This document shows positions 43,482 to 52,283 of a stretch of DNA of 64,000 nucleotides, in pieces. Position 1 is the first letter of the stretch, and each line of letters starts with the position of its first letter. The notes under the pieces are model-generated. The model made no database searches, was not told the origin of the DNA, and saw nothing but the letters and a program-made list of their open reading frames with translations. This DNA is from Novosphingobium sediminis (GTDB lineage Bacteria > Pseudomonadota > Alphaproteobacteria > Sphingomonadales > Sphingomonadaceae). Both the position numbers and the translations under genes were made by a program. The stretch is from positions 1-64,000 of the forward strand of contig NZ_BJYR01000020.1 in NCBI RefSeq assembly GCF_007991615.1. Direction: 5' to 3'.

Positions 43482-44405
43482 TTACGCCTCGATCCCCTGC
43501 GCCCAGGATTTCGTCGCGAAATGCTGGCGCAGGAATTCGAGCAACACCCGCACCCGCGCCGGCCGTGCCCGGCCCGGCGGCGTCACCACATGGAGCGGCG
43601 CCGGGCGCACCGGCCAGTCCTTGAGCACTTCCTCGAGCCGGCCGTCCGCAAGCTCTTCAGCGACATAGGCTTCCGGCAGCGCGGTGATGCCAAGTCCCGC
43701 GATCAGTGCCGGCACTGCCGCAACACCATTGTTGACGTGTACCGGCCCATCGACATGCACGGTAAGATCGCCGTGTTCGGCATGGCGGAAATGCCAGGCC
43801 TCCGCTCCGGCGATGTGGGTGAAGACCACGGCGGGAAACCGCGCGAGATCGGCGGGATGCTCGGGCCGGCCATGCTTTTCAAAGTAGGCCGGAGCGGCCA
43901 CCACCGGCACGCGGAACGCAAATAGCTTGCTGATCCGCAGCGAGGAATCCGGCTCCGGCCCCACCCGCAGCACCAGATCGACGCCTTCGGTGATGAGGTC
44001 GATCCGCCGGTCGGTCAGTTCGAAATCGATCTCGATCTCCGGATAGCGCGCCATGAACTGCGGGAGCAGCCCGGCGAGTTGCTGCACACCAAATGCGGTG
44101 GTGCTGGCGAGCCGGATCAGGCCGCGCGGGATTGCGGCTTCCTCAAGGATCTCCGCTTCCACCGCCGCGCCGTCCGCCAGGATCCGCGCTGCCCGCTCCA
44201 GCGACAGTCGCCCACTTTCGGTCAGCGACAGCGAACGCGTCGTGCGATGCAGCAGCGTTGTCCGCATTCGTTCCTCGAGCCGCGTCACCGCCTTTGAGAC
44301 TGTCGTCTTGGCCAGCCCCAGTTCCTCTGCAGCATGGCTGAAACTGCCCCGCTCGGCAACTTTGGCGAAGATCGCCCAGGCTTCGAAATCGGGCATGTGC
44401 GGCAT
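43482..44405 (-). CDS. LysR-family transcriptional regulator
   Basis: This 307-residue LysR protein has a helix-turn-helix at residues 5-65 (FAKVAERGSFSHAAEELGLAK, then TVSKAVTRLEERM) and an effector-binding domain with RLASTTAFGVQQLAGLLPQF and VDLVLRVGPEPDSSL. It belongs to the CrgA/YhjC-like group that often controls quinone- or azoreductase genes. It is divergent from azoR across 165 bp that contain a 14-bp perfect palindrome. Confidence 0.9.
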   Translation of the reverse strand: MPHMPDFEAWAIFAKVAERGSFSHAAEELGLAKTTVSKAVTRLEERMRTTLLHRTTRSLSLTESGRLSLERAARILADGAAVEAEILEEAAIPRGLIRLASTTAFGVQQLAGLLPQFMARYPEIEIDFELTDRRIDLITEGVDLVLRVGPEPDSSLRISKLFAFRVPVVAAPAYFEKHGRPEHPADLARFPAVVFTHIAGAEAWHFRHAEHGDLTVHVDGPVHVNNGVAAVPALIAGLGITALPEAYVAEELADGRLEEVLKDWPVRPAPLHVVTPPGRARPARVRVLLEFLRQHFATKSWAQGIEA

Positions 44406-44472
44406 GGCGGAAGGCTCCCTGCGCAGCGATTGTCCCCAACGTACTCCATTCCAAGGCGCGCGGGAATTGCGC

Positions 44473-44486
44473 TGTTTCCGGAAACA
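44473..44486. promoter_or_regulatory. 14-bp palindrome in LysR/azoR divergent promoter region
   Basis: TGTTTCCGGAAACA is a perfect palindrome. It lies 67 bases from the LysR start and 83 bases from the azoR start, the place expected for a shared operator. A 10-bp core copy, TTTCCGGAAA, recurs at 45467-45476. Confidence 0.55.
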
Positions 44487-44569
44487 ATCAGGTGCCGCGC
44501 CAGTCGCTAATCGGCGGCCCCGATCTGGCCTACTTCGTTGTCACACCAACAGAACCCGGAGTGACGATC

Positions 44570-45160
44570 ATGAATATCCTGCACATCGATTCCAGCATCT
44601 TCGGCGATAATTCCGCCACGAAGCACCTCTCGGCGCAGGTCATGGCGCGGCTTGGGGCGGCGTATCCCGGCGCCAACATCATGACCCGCGATCTGGGAGC
44701 AGATCCGCTGCCGCACCTCACCGGCGCAGATGTCGCCGCGCGCGGCACCGTGGCCGATCCCGTGCTGGCCGAGTTCAAGGCTGCCAACATCATCGTGATC
44801 TGTTCGCCGATGTACAACTTCGGCATTTCCAGCCAGCTCAAGGCATGGATCGACCGGATCGGCGTGGCGGGAGAGACGTTCCGCTACACGGCGGAAGGCC
44901 CCGCCGGTCTGATGCAGGGCAAGCAGGTGATCGTGCTGACGGCGCGCGGCAGCGATTTCAGCGCGCCCGCCTTCGCAGCGATGGATCACCAGGAACCGCA
45001 CCTGCGCACGTTCTTCGCCTTCATCGGCGTTGACGACGTAACCTTCATCCACGCTCAGGGCCTTGCCTTGTCGCCGGACGCACGCGGCCCGGCCATCGCC
45101 AAGGCCGAAGCGCAGATCGCTGCGCTCGATCTCCCCTCCATTCACCGCATCGCCGCCTGA
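44570..45160 (+). CDS. azoR: FMN-dependent NADH-azoreductase
   Basis: This 196-residue flavodoxin-fold enzyme reduces quinones and azo dyes with NADH. AzoR signatures are MNILHIDSSIFGDNSATKHLS, FMN-contacting CSPMYNFGISSQLKAWIDR and LTARGSDF. The ATG at 44570 follows CCGGAG. It is controlled, on gene order, by the divergent LysR. A 75-codon gene follows 23 bp downstream. Confidence 0.93.
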   Translation: MNILHIDSSIFGDNSATKHLSAQVMARLGAAYPGANIMTRDLGADPLPHLTGADVAARGTVADPVLAEFKAANIIVICSPMYNFGISSQLKAWIDRIGVAGETFRYTAEGPAGLMQGKQVIVLTARGSDFSAPAFAAMDHQEPHLRTFFAFIGVDDVTFIHAQGLALSPDARGPAIAKAEAQIAALDLPSIHRIAA

Positions 45161-45183
45161 GCGGCACAATCTGGAGAAGAGCA

Positions 45184-45411
45184 ATGACCACCTGGCTTGA
45201 AACCCTGATCACCGCGAGCCCCGAAGACGGTTTCGCCCTTGCGATGAAGCTATCGCGCATGGCGGTGAAGATGACCCAACCCTCGGATGAGGTGCGCAAG
45301 AAACTGCGCCCGATCTACGAGCAGGACGCCAACGCGCTGATCGCCAGTTCGCAGGTTGTAGCGACCAATTTTCAGACGGTCGCCACAGCAAACAACTATT
45401 GGCGGGCGTGA
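45184..45411 (+). CDS. Small conserved-looking hypothetical protein
   Basis: I do not recognise this 75-residue soluble protein. It is preceded by GGAGAAGAGC, a good ribosome site, and directly follows azoR, so it is probably co-expressed. It is largely helical by composition (EDGFALAMKLSRMAVKM), with no signal peptide, cysteine or metal motif. Confidence 0.6.
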   Translation: MTTWLETLITASPEDGFALAMKLSRMAVKMTQPSDEVRKKLRPIYEQDANALIASSQVVATNFQTVATANNYWRA

Positions 45412-45453
45412 ATTGGCCGCGCGGGACGACATGCCTATCCTGACTGGCGACGC

Positions 45454-45807
45454 TTGTCCGGAAAGGTTTCCGGAAAGCCCTTCGGCCAATACGCCATCTG
45501 CGAGCAGCAGTCGCTGAGGGTCGCTTCGCAGCAATGGTGTGACAGCCGCGTCGATCCAGCGGGACGCATGACAGAAGTTCGCGGCACATCGTTTGCCGCC
45601 CCTCTGGTGAGCCGCCGGATCGCGGACCGGTTGCATGCTCCCGACCCTGCAGCGGCCCAGCGGGCGATCCGCGCGCTGTCCGCGGGCGCTTACGGCCATG
45701 GCCTGATCGGGTTCCAGCAACGCATCGGCGCGGCTCGCGGGCACTTCGCCGCGCATCTTGCCCTGCGCCGGGATGGAAAACAGCCGCTCGGACGTCAGCC
45801 CTCGTGA
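45454..45807 (+). pseudogene. C-terminal fragment of a second S8 subtilase
   Basis: From about 45540 the frame encodes DPAGRMTEVRGTSFAAPLVS, the Ser-active-site region of a subtilase, followed by RRIADRLHA and GAYGHGLIG. It matches the C-terminal part of the intact subtilase 5 kb away (DGRRVSLRGTSFAAPLAAARI). The Asp, His and Asn parts are absent. The preceding 30-odd residues are not subtilase-like. It lies between the azoreductase block and a barrel gene, as if insertion of that block had cut the gene. Confidence 0.72.
45467..45476. repeat. Second copy of TTTCCGGAAA palindrome
   Basis: TTTCCGGAAA lies here within a local direct repeat of TCCGGAAAG (from 45457 and from 45469). It is the core of the palindrome in the LysR/azoR promoter. 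It sits at the right end of the peroxide/azoreductase block. Confidence 0.4.
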
Positions 45808-45868
45808 AGGCCAGCGCCCCACAGATGTGGCCGCTGGTCGGGAACAACCAGGGAGACGTTTCTTGCAC

Positions 45869-46726
45869 ATGCTACGATCCGCAGTTGCAACCGCTGCGAT
45901 GGCGGTCAGCTTGGTCCTCGCGCCATCGGCGCTGGCGGAAACCCCAGGCGAACCATCGGCCGCCGCAAGCGAAGGGCAAGCCGCCGTGCAGGCCCCGAAC
46001 AACACGCTTGGCCACACGGGCGGACTTTTCGCTGATTCCAGCTTCGAGCTGGCGACCGGAGCTGATTATTCAGCCGGCCACTATGGTGCGAGCGCTGACA
46101 CCACGGTGTGGAGCATCCCGCTCGATCTCAAGGCACAGATCGGCCGGGTGCGGGTGCAGGCATCGCTGCCTTACGAGTTCATCAGCGGCCCCGGCCAGTT
46201 GGTGGGGGGCGTGATCGTCTCGAGCCCAGGCTCGGCCATCACGTCTCGCTCGGGCATCGGCGATCTCAATCTCTCGGCTGCCGCCCTGCTCGCACGCGAG
46301 GGGTTGATTCTGCCTGCCATCGAAGTGGGCGGCAGCGTCAAGCTGCCTACGGCGAAGACGTCAATCGGCACCGGTAAGACGGACTATTCGGTCAACGCGA
46401 GCTTCTACAAGTCGGTGACTCCTGCGGTCATGCTGTTCGGCTCGGTGGGATACTCGTGGCTGGGAAGCCCGGCGGCCTATCGGCTGCGCAAGGGCGTAAC
46501 CGCATCGGGCGGTCTCAACTTGCGGCCAACCGCCAGCCAGAACTACGGCGTCAGCGTGGCCTACCGCGAACCGGTGGCTGACGGGCTGCAGGGGCAGGCG
46601 GTTGTCTCGCCCTACATGACCTACCGCTTCAGCAAGCGTTTCGGCCTGACGCTCTACGGCCTCGCCGGACTCAACGATGCCAGCCCGCGCATCGGCGCGG
46701 GCCTGCGGCTGACGCTGTTCCGCTGA
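45869..46726 (+). CDS. Outer-membrane beta-barrel protein
   Basis: The protein has 285 residues from the ATG at 45869, with AGGGAGA upstream. A signal peptide ends SALA|ETP. The rest is a series of amphipathic strands with alternating hydrophobic residues (VRVQASLPYEFIS, YSVNASFYKSVTPAVMLFGSVGYSWLG), and the chain ends in a terminal strand with Phe-Arg, typical of barrel proteins. It resembles the transporter/MetA-pathway porin-like group in general shape; the substrate is unknown. It follows the subtilase fragment, so the two may once have been an operon. Confidence 0.75.
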   Translation: MLRSAVATAAMAVSLVLAPSALAETPGEPSAAASEGQAAVQAPNNTLGHTGGLFADSSFELATGADYSAGHYGASADTTVWSIPLDLKAQIGRVRVQASLPYEFISGPGQLVGGVIVSSPGSAITSRSGIGDLNLSAAALLAREGLILPAIEVGGSVKLPTAKTSIGTGKTDYSVNASFYKSVTPAVMLFGSVGYSWLGSPAAYRLRKGVTASGGLNLRPTASQNYGVSVAYREPVADGLQGQAVVSPYMTYRFSKRFGLTLYGLAGLNDASPRIGAGLRLTLFR

Positions 46727-46793
46727 CTTTCACGCGCGCCGGGGCGGCGCGGCGTTCGTTCTGATGGGGGCAAACCACCAGAGGAGAAAGAGC

Positions 46794-47615
46794 ATGGTAC
46801 ATTCGATGATCAAGACCTGCACGGCGGCCATCGCGCTGCTCACGGCCACCAGCGCCTTTGCTGCCCCCCCGGCCGGGGTTCCGCATGGCCCGCCGGCAGG
46901 GCTTCCGCTCGGCTTGCCGACCAGCCTGCCGGTCGGCGCGTCGCACATTCCGGTCTTGCCGCCGGTTGTTCCCCCCGCCGCTGCGATGAACCATAGGCCG
47001 CAGGGCATGCCCCAAGGCAGGCCAAACCTCCTGCCGAGTTCGGTTTCGGTCGGCGCCAATGTCAGCGCGTCCGCATCGAGCAGGGCGGCGGCATCGACCG
47101 GGACTTCGGCATCGGCCGGCGCTTCGGGCAGAGGGCAGATGAACGTGGATGCGGGCATTGGCGAGGCGGCCTCGCTGCTGGGCAAGCTCAATGCCGCGCA
47201 CGCATCGGCGTCTGGTCTCGCTCATGCGTCATCGCAGTCGGTCGTCGGCGCGCTTTCGCTCTACAAGACGGCCACCGTCGCGGCGGAAAGGAGCATCGCT
47301 TCGTTCGGCAAGGCGATCGCCAGTGATCGGGCGGCGATCATGGCGGATACCAGGGCCGTGACCGATGCACAGCAGCAGTTGGCCGCAGCGACAACCGCAA
47401 ACGATGCGGCGGCGATTGCCGATGCCAAGTCGGCGCTGGCTACTGCTCAGGGACAGCTCGCCGCTGACCAGAGCCAGCTGACGTCGGATCAGTCTGGTCT
47501 GACGGCAGCGCAGCAGGCCGAAGCCGATGCGCGCACGACGCTGGCGTCCTCCACCAACACCACGCTTTCGCCAGAGGTGGTGACGAAACTGAATGCGCTT
47601 CTGAAGATCCAGTAA
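46794..47615 (+). CDS. Exported low-complexity coiled-coil protein
   Basis: I do not recognise this 273-residue protein. The ATG at 46794 follows AGAGGAGAAAGAGC. A signal peptide ends SAFA|APP. A Pro/Gly-rich region (residues 25-75) is followed by a Ser/Ala-rich stretch, then a long Ala/Gln/Asp-rich coiled coil (about 165-255: ADTRAVTDAQQQLAAA, AQGQLAADQSQLTSDQ). It may be a periplasmic or surface spacer. A strong terminator lies about 140 bases downstream. Confidence 0.7.
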   Translation: MVHSMIKTCTAAIALLTATSAFAAPPAGVPHGPPAGLPLGLPTSLPVGASHIPVLPPVVPPAAAMNHRPQGMPQGRPNLLPSSVSVGANVSASASSRAAASTGTSASAGASGRGQMNVDAGIGEAASLLGKLNAAHASASGLAHASSQSVVGALSLYKTATVAAERSIASFGKAIASDRAAIMADTRAVTDAQQQLAAATTANDAAAIADAKSALATAQGQLAADQSQLTSDQSGLTAAQQAEADARTTLASSTNTTLSPEVVTKLNALLKIQ

Positions 47616-47947
47616 GTGCCGGTAAGCCATCTGTGCCTCACACTGACCGACGAAATGCGCGGTCTTGGGATGGCCAAGATTGCCGATGTCATGCCGCCAG
47701 ATGTTGCGATCCGCTCGGTTGATCACGTTCTGATATCCTGAGCACAGCACCAGCCCGCAGCCGACCCCGGTTGGCTGCGGGCACTCTCGCCCGCTTTTGC
47801 CGGGATCAGACCTTCCCCCAGCATTTCATCAGCTGGGATTGGAGCCGGGCAGCGAACCGCCGCCGGTTGAGAACCTGCCGTGCTTCGTGCTGGAGCAGAC
47901 GGGAGGTTTGTACTACCCTCCCGCGTGTCGGGGGATAGGGGACGATC
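47616..47947. other. Intergenic region with terminator
   Basis: About 330 bases. The left third shows no gene. The centre holds the strong hairpin described separately. The right part is GC-rich and should contain the promoter of the response regulator gene, whose TTG start is preceded by AGGGGA. Confidence 0.4.
47753..47782 (+). terminator. Strong terminator after coiled-coil gene
   Basis: GCCCGCAGCC (47753-47762) pairs perfectly with GGCTGCGGGC (47773-47782). The stem extends inward with one wobble, leaving a very small loop. CTTTT follows about 14 bases later. Confidence 0.7.
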
Positions 47948-48622
47948 TTGGCGGCATTGGCATGCGATGATCATCCGCTGGTGCGTTCCGCACTGGCGCT
48001 GGTGCTGGAAGACATTGTCGGCGGGCCGGTGCTCACCGCGCAAGACTACGCCGGGGCATGGAGCCACGCCGAGGAGCGGGGCGATATCGAAATCGCTGTG
48101 GTTGATCTGCATATGCCGGGCATCGGCGGACTTGAGGGCATAGCCGGCTTGCGCGAGCGCGCGCCCGGTGCCCGGATCGTGGTGCTGACCGGTTCGGACA
48201 GCGACGATGATCTGCTCGCCGTTCTGGCGCTGGGGGTCGATGGGTTTGTGCCCAAGTCGGTCGAGCCTGGCGTGGTCGAGGCGGCAATCAGGCTGGTTAT
48301 GGCCGGTGGGCGCTATCTGCCTGCGCGGGTGGCAGATCTTGCCGCACAAGGCCTCACCGCCCCGCCGGCAAGTGCAGCACGTGCTGCAACTGGCCGGGCC
48401 GCAATCATACCATCGATCCAGGCCCCGCTCGGGCGGCTTAGCAGCCGCCAGCGCGATGTGCTGGACCAGATGGCACGTGGCCGGGCGAACAAGGAAATCG
48501 CGCAGTTGCTGGGGCTATCCCCAGCCACGGTGAAGACGCACGTGGCGCACATCATCGCCGTGGTCGGGGCCAGCAACCGTACTGAAGCCGCGACCCGCGC
48601 GCGCGAACTGGGGCTGATCTAG
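47948..48622 (+). CDS. NarL/FixJ-type response regulator
   Basis: This 224-residue response regulator has a receiver domain with acidic pocket D7 and D8, phosphoacceptor D53 in VVDLHMPG and K103 in VPKS. A LuxR-type helix-turn-helix covers about residues 163-220 (LSSRQRDVLDQMARG, NKEIAQLLGLS, ATVKTHV). The start is TTG with AGGGGA upstream. It lies at the opposite end of the secretin module from a sensor kinase, which is its likely partner. The stop overlaps the convergent 44-residue gene by 4 bp. Confidence 0.88.
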   Translation: MAALACDDHPLVRSALALVLEDIVGGPVLTAQDYAGAWSHAEERGDIEIAVVDLHMPGIGGLEGIAGLRERAPGARIVVLTGSDSDDDLLAVLALGVDGFVPKSVEPGVVEAAIRLVMAGGRYLPARVADLAAQGLTAPPASAARAATGRAAIIPSIQAPLGRLSSRQRDVLDQMARGRANKEIAQLLGLSPATVKTHVAHIIAVVGASNRTEAATRARELGLI

Positions 48623-48753
48623 AGCCCTAGCCCCCGGTGTTGGCCCAGACCGCGCATATGTCGGGACGCGGCAGCGTTGGCGCCGGAGCCCATCGCGGAC
48701 GTGAGGACAAGTGCGGCAGCAGTGGCGAGCGTGAAGGCAGCGGTCGGTTTCAT
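48619..48753 (-). CDS. 44-residue exported peptide
   Basis: This short gene lies on the minus strand just after the larger exported gene. The ATG at 48753 is preceded by AAAGGAG eight bases upstream. The product has a Lys and a hydrophobic Ala/Leu/Thr stretch (MKPTAAFTLATAAALVLTSA), a clear signal peptide. Only about 20 mature residues, Gly- and His/Arg-rich, remain. Its GC3 bias fits its neighbours. It may be a secreted peptide, or a lysis- or pilus-associated small protein. Its role is unknown. Confidence 0.55.
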   Translation of the reverse strand: MKPTAAFTLATAAALVLTSAMGSGANAAASRHMRGLGQHRGLGL

Positions 48754-48776
48754 GGTGCGGACTCCTTTGCGTGAAT

Positions 48777-50258
48777 TCACGGACGGTTCGGTAGGCCGAC
48801 TTGCGGCGGAACGAGCGGTGCAGGAGCCGTGCGCGCGGGCAGCGTGAACAGCACGGTCTGCGCGTATGGCGCGATGAAGACCGGCAGTCCCTGCGCCTGC
48901 GGGGCGATCGACAAGGCGAAGCGGGATCCAACGCAGCCGGCATTTTCAGTTGCGGTCAGCGCGAGGGTGCCGATCGGTGCGGTAACGGTCGCCGAGCCGC
49001 TAGCGGCGGTGAAGCAATTGCCCGGCGCGCCGAGGCTGATCGGCTGGACGCGCCACGCAATGGCCTCTCCCCCCGCGCGCAAAGCAGCGAGAAAATCGAA
49101 GCGGACATCGATCCGCGAGCTTACGCGGGCACCGCTGAACGGGACGCCTTGAATGGTGCGGATGCCGTTGCCGGGATCGGAGCGCAGCACCAGCACGAGG
49201 CGGCCCGTGCGGGGCACCGGGCTGCTCAGCGTGATCGTCCGCTCACCCACGAAGGTCGCGGCGGTTTCACGCGTCATCGCGATGGTCTGGACTTGCGCAT
49301 CGGGCACGGGGAGCGGCGCCGGGCCGACCAGCCCGCTCGTCGTGCCGGTGTAGCGTGGCGGTAGCACGCTGCGGTTGTAACCGGGGTAGCGATAGTCCGC
49401 TCCGCCGTGAAAGCCGCCGACATCGCCGTGCTCCGCTGTGCCGAAGACTTCGAAAATGGCAGGGCGGACAAGGCACGCGAGTTCGGCAGCACCGCGCGCA
49501 CGCGGCAGGACCAGCGTGAGCGTGGACCGCGTGACGGAATTGGGGCCGCTGAGTTCGGCGCTGCCACCGAAATCATCGATGCATTCACCGATGCCTGAGG
49601 GATAATCCGGCGTACGGCTGAGTGCGGTGGTGCCGGCAATGCCGCCGAAGGACTGGGCTCCGCCGCCACCGGGGGGACAGATGTTCGGCCCGCAGCCGAC
49701 GCCCCCGCCCGTGGAGATCAGCGGGCTTGCCGGAGTGGACCCGCCGGCACCGGTGGAAGTGGCCGCGCTGCCTGAGGCGCGGCGCATGGTGGCATCGCTC
49801 CATGTATCACCGCTGATTGAGGCATTGATGATGCGCAGCGGGAACGTTTCGGTGCCAATGGCAAGGCTGCCGGTCACGGCGGGCACGCTCGGCTGTGTCA
49901 CGATCCGCACGACCACCGAACCGATCGCTCCGCAGCCGCGCACGGCATTGTCCGCGCCCGAAACCTTGCGCGAGATGGTTGCGGTGAGGCCGGACAGGCC
50001 CGAAGCCGCGATGGACGGGCTGAGATCGATGCCTTGGCCGTAGATCTCGATCTCGTTCGAAAATCCCGCCGGGACTTCGAACGGGCGACCATCGGAGGCG
50101 CGCAGATCAGGATTGCTGGTGTGCGGCGCCCCGCATTGCACGCCGGGCGGGATTGCGGCGCCATTGGCGGTTTCCCAGCGCGCGAACGCCGGGGTGCTGA
50201 AGGCGGTGGTGCCGAGCAGGGCGGTGCAGGCGAGGACGGCAAGCGAAGAATGCTTCAT
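48777..50258 (-). CDS. Large exported protein linked to secretin module
   Basis: I do not recognise this 493-residue protein. Starting at the ATG at 50258, it has a signal peptide ending PAFA|RWE. It seems beta-rich, with Ig-like segments (VVVRIVTQPSVPAVTGSLAIG), a Gly-rich Cys-containing stretch (GGGVGCGPNICPPGGGG, about 205-225), and further strands to the end. No membrane helix follows. It lies just downstream of the secretin gene and could be the substrate or an assembly partner, such as an adhesin or a pilus-like subunit. Confidence 0.72.
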   Translation of the reverse strand: MKHSSLAVLACTALLGTTAFSTPAFARWETANGAAIPPGVQCGAPHTSNPDLRASDGRPFEVPAGFSNEIEIYGQGIDLSPSIAASGLSGLTATISRKVSGADNAVRGCGAIGSVVVRIVTQPSVPAVTGSLAIGTETFPLRIINASISGDTWSDATMRRASGSAATSTGAGGSTPASPLISTGGGVGCGPNICPPGGGGAQSFGGIAGTTALSRTPDYPSGIGECIDDFGGSAELSGPNSVTRSTLTLVLPRARGAAELACLVRPAIFEVFGTAEHGDVGGFHGGADYRYPGYNRSVLPPRYTGTTSGLVGPAPLPVPDAQVQTIAMTRETAATFVGERTITLSSPVPRTGRLVLVLRSDPGNGIRTIQGVPFSGARVSSRIDVRFDFLAALRAGGEAIAWRVQPISLGAPGNCFTAASGSATVTAPIGTLALTATENAGCVGSRFALSIAPQAQGLPVFIAPYAQTVLFTLPARTAPAPLVPPQVGLPNRP

Positions 50259-50310
50259 GGCAAGGCTCCTGAGCGAAGATGGACGGATTGGTGTGCGATG
50301 CAGGTGCAAC

Positions 50311-51966
50311 TCAGTGACCACCGGGGCCAAGCAGATCGCCCAGCATGCGCTCGCTGATGGTCCCCGGATCGGGCCATGCCAGCGGGGAATCCCCCGGTGC
50401 CATGCGGGTAAACAGACGCATGCGCGAAAGGCGCGCGGCGGCATCGACGCCGTTCGAGCTGGGATCGATGACCTGCGTCCAAAGCTTGACCAGCCGGTCC
50501 ACCGCCTCGGCCCGCGCCCAGGGACGACCGGGCAGCGCCGCCGGGCGCGCCGGGGTGACGAGGATCAGCACAGAATCGCGCCGCGAATTCTTGCCCCGCT
50601 CGTTGAACAGCGATCCCGCCAGTGGGATGTCGCCCAGCACCGGCGTCTTGGAGAACGTCGCATCGTCCACGCTTTCGGAGAGGCCTGAGAGCACCAGCGT
50701 CTCGCCGAAGCGGATTTCGGCGGTGGCGGCAACGCGCTGGCGGAAGGTGGTAAGCGCTTCGTTGAACGTGCCAGCGGCATCGGAGGTGAGAAATGAGCGC
50801 CCGGTCTCGATGCGGACGCGGGCGCCCTCCTCCGTGATCTCGATCGGCGTGACCTTGAGCTCGATACCGATGTCGATCTGTTCGAGCTGGGCCGCGTTGA
50901 CCCCGTTGACCGCGACCTTGAGCGTGCGGCCGACAAAGAACTCGCTGATTTCACCGCGATAGGCGGTGAGGCTCGGGCGGGCGACGACCTGATAGTACTG
51001 GCCCCCGCGGTTGAACATGTTGATGTTGTACGTGAGTTGGGGAATCGAGATGGTTTCGGTGATCACCCGGGTGTTGCTATCGCTGCGGATTTCGCCGGTT
51101 ACGATCTGGCGGGTGTCGTTGCGCGAGGTGCCGTATTGCAGGCGCAGCCCATCGAGCAGGTTCATGCCGATGCGCTCGCGCGCGCTGTTCTGCGCCAGCA
51201 CGATGGCGACATCGACCGAGATCTGCGAGGGCGCGGGCGCAGCCGCTGGTTCGGACATCGCCGGGGCCTGATCGACCGCAGCGGTCTGCGCCAGCTGCCG
51301 CAATCGAGGCGAGACTTCGGCCGCGCTGGCCGGATCGAGCGCAGCGAGCGCGGCAAGCGCCTGTGCGCCCCGCCCGGCCTCGCCCGCCCCGGCCTCTGCC
51401 AGTGCGGCAAGGCGCAAGGCGGCAGCCTTGGCAGCAGGTTCTGCGGCAAGATCTGCTGCGCGTGCAGCGGCAGCAGCGGCGAGCGGCGCATCACCGCTGC
51501 GATAGGCCGAGGCAGCGAGTGCCAGCATCGCATCGGGATGATCGGGCCGGACCATTACGGCCTGGGCAAATCGCCGTGTTGCTTCGGCAAACCGGCCACG
51601 ATCGAACGCCGCGCGCCCCGCAAGCGCGGCCGCCCAGAAGCTGCTAGGCTCAGCCTTGAGCGCGAGGTCATAGCCCGCGAGCGCAAGTTCGGTCGCTTCG
51701 GGATCGGTGCTGCCAGTGCGCTGGTAGGCGAGCGCCAGCAGGGTCTGGCTGGAAGGATCGCGCGGTGCGCGCGCGGTAAGTTCGGAGAAGGCGGCAATCG
51801 CCGGGCGAAGTTCGCCAGCGGCGAGCGCGGCAAGGCCTCGGCTGCGCAGGGTCGCCTCGTCGAGCGGGGCAACCGGGGGTGCCGCAACCGCAACCCGTGT
51901 GCCAGCGGCGCTGCAACCACTGAGCATCATGGCGCAGCCGAGCATGAAGGGCAGCCGGCAGTTCAT
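50311..51966 (-). CDS. Secretin lipoprotein with N-terminal TPR region
   Basis: This 551-residue lipoprotein has the lipobox LSGC at C18 and a long helical TPR-like region at about residues 35-215 (AFSELTARAPRDPSSQTLLALAY). A secretin domain (about 250-480) ends with the conserved VPVLGDIPLAGSLFNE-like motif (TPVLGDIPLAGSLF) and SVLILVTP. Secretins form outer-membrane pores for type II/III secretion or pili. No pilot, ATPase or inner-membrane partner is in the window, so it is an orphan. The start overlaps the stop of the small exported gene. The neighbouring kinase and regulator suggest controlled expression. Confidence 0.87.
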   Translation of the reverse strand: MNCRLPFMLGCAMMLSGCSAAGTRVAVAAPPVAPLDEATLRSRGLAALAAGELRPAIAAFSELTARAPRDPSSQTLLALAYQRTGSTDPEATELALAGYDLALKAEPSSFWAAALAGRAAFDRGRFAEATRRFAQAVMVRPDHPDAMLALAASAYRSGDAPLAAAAAARAADLAAEPAAKAAALRLAALAEAGAGEAGRGAQALAALAALDPASAAEVSPRLRQLAQTAAVDQAPAMSEPAAAPAPSQISVDVAIVLAQNSARERIGMNLLDGLRLQYGTSRNDTRQIVTGEIRSDSNTRVITETISIPQLTYNINMFNRGGQYYQVVARPSLTAYRGEISEFFVGRTLKVAVNGVNAAQLEQIDIGIELKVTPIEITEEGARVRIETGRSFLTSDAAGTFNEALTTFRQRVAATAEIRFGETLVLSGLSESVDDATFSKTPVLGDIPLAGSLFNERGKNSRRDSVLILVTPARPAALPGRPWARAEAVDRLVKLWTQVIDPSSNGVDAAARLSRMRLFTRMAPGDSPLAWPDPGTISERMLGDLLGPGGH

Positions 51967-52202
51967 GCGCGCGCACCTTCGACCCGCACGCAGACGTCGG
52001 CGTTTCGCGCGCCATCGATGCGATAGATCGCGCGTGGATCGGCGCATGTGGTTGGTAGGTACCCCGGTGCGCGAAGCTGTCCCCGGCTATCCAGCGCTGC
52101 ACCGCAGACATCTCGGCCGGGCTGGACGATCAGCCGGTCATGGCTCGGTTCGGGACAGACCGGAGCCACAAGCAGCGCGGCGATGAAGGTGAGATGGTGC
52201 AT
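51963..52202 (-). CDS. Small exported Cys-containing protein
   Basis: I do not recognise this 79-residue protein. The ATG at 52202 opens a signal-like segment (MHHLTFIAALLVAPVC). Cysteines fall at residues 16, 33, 53 and 71, so two disulfides or a lipid anchor are possible. Its stop overlaps the secretin ATG by 4 bp, so it is probably produced with the secretin, perhaps as a pilot-like partner. It is divergent from the sensor kinase gene. Confidence 0.65.
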   Translation of the reverse strand: MHHLTFIAALLVAPVCPEPSHDRLIVQPGRDVCGAALDSRGQLRAPGYLPTTCADPRAIYRIDGARNADVCVRVEGARA

Positions 52203-52283
52203 CGCGGTGGTTCCCGGCTGATCAGAACATGGGCAACTTGGCGCCCGGCTGCGAGCATGGCTTCGCCCATATGGCCGAGCCGG

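Noticed and set aside
47616..47750. Possible transposase remnant downstream of the coiled-coil gene
   Set aside because: Short frames on both strands gave no recognisable transposase motif, so it is left as intergenic.
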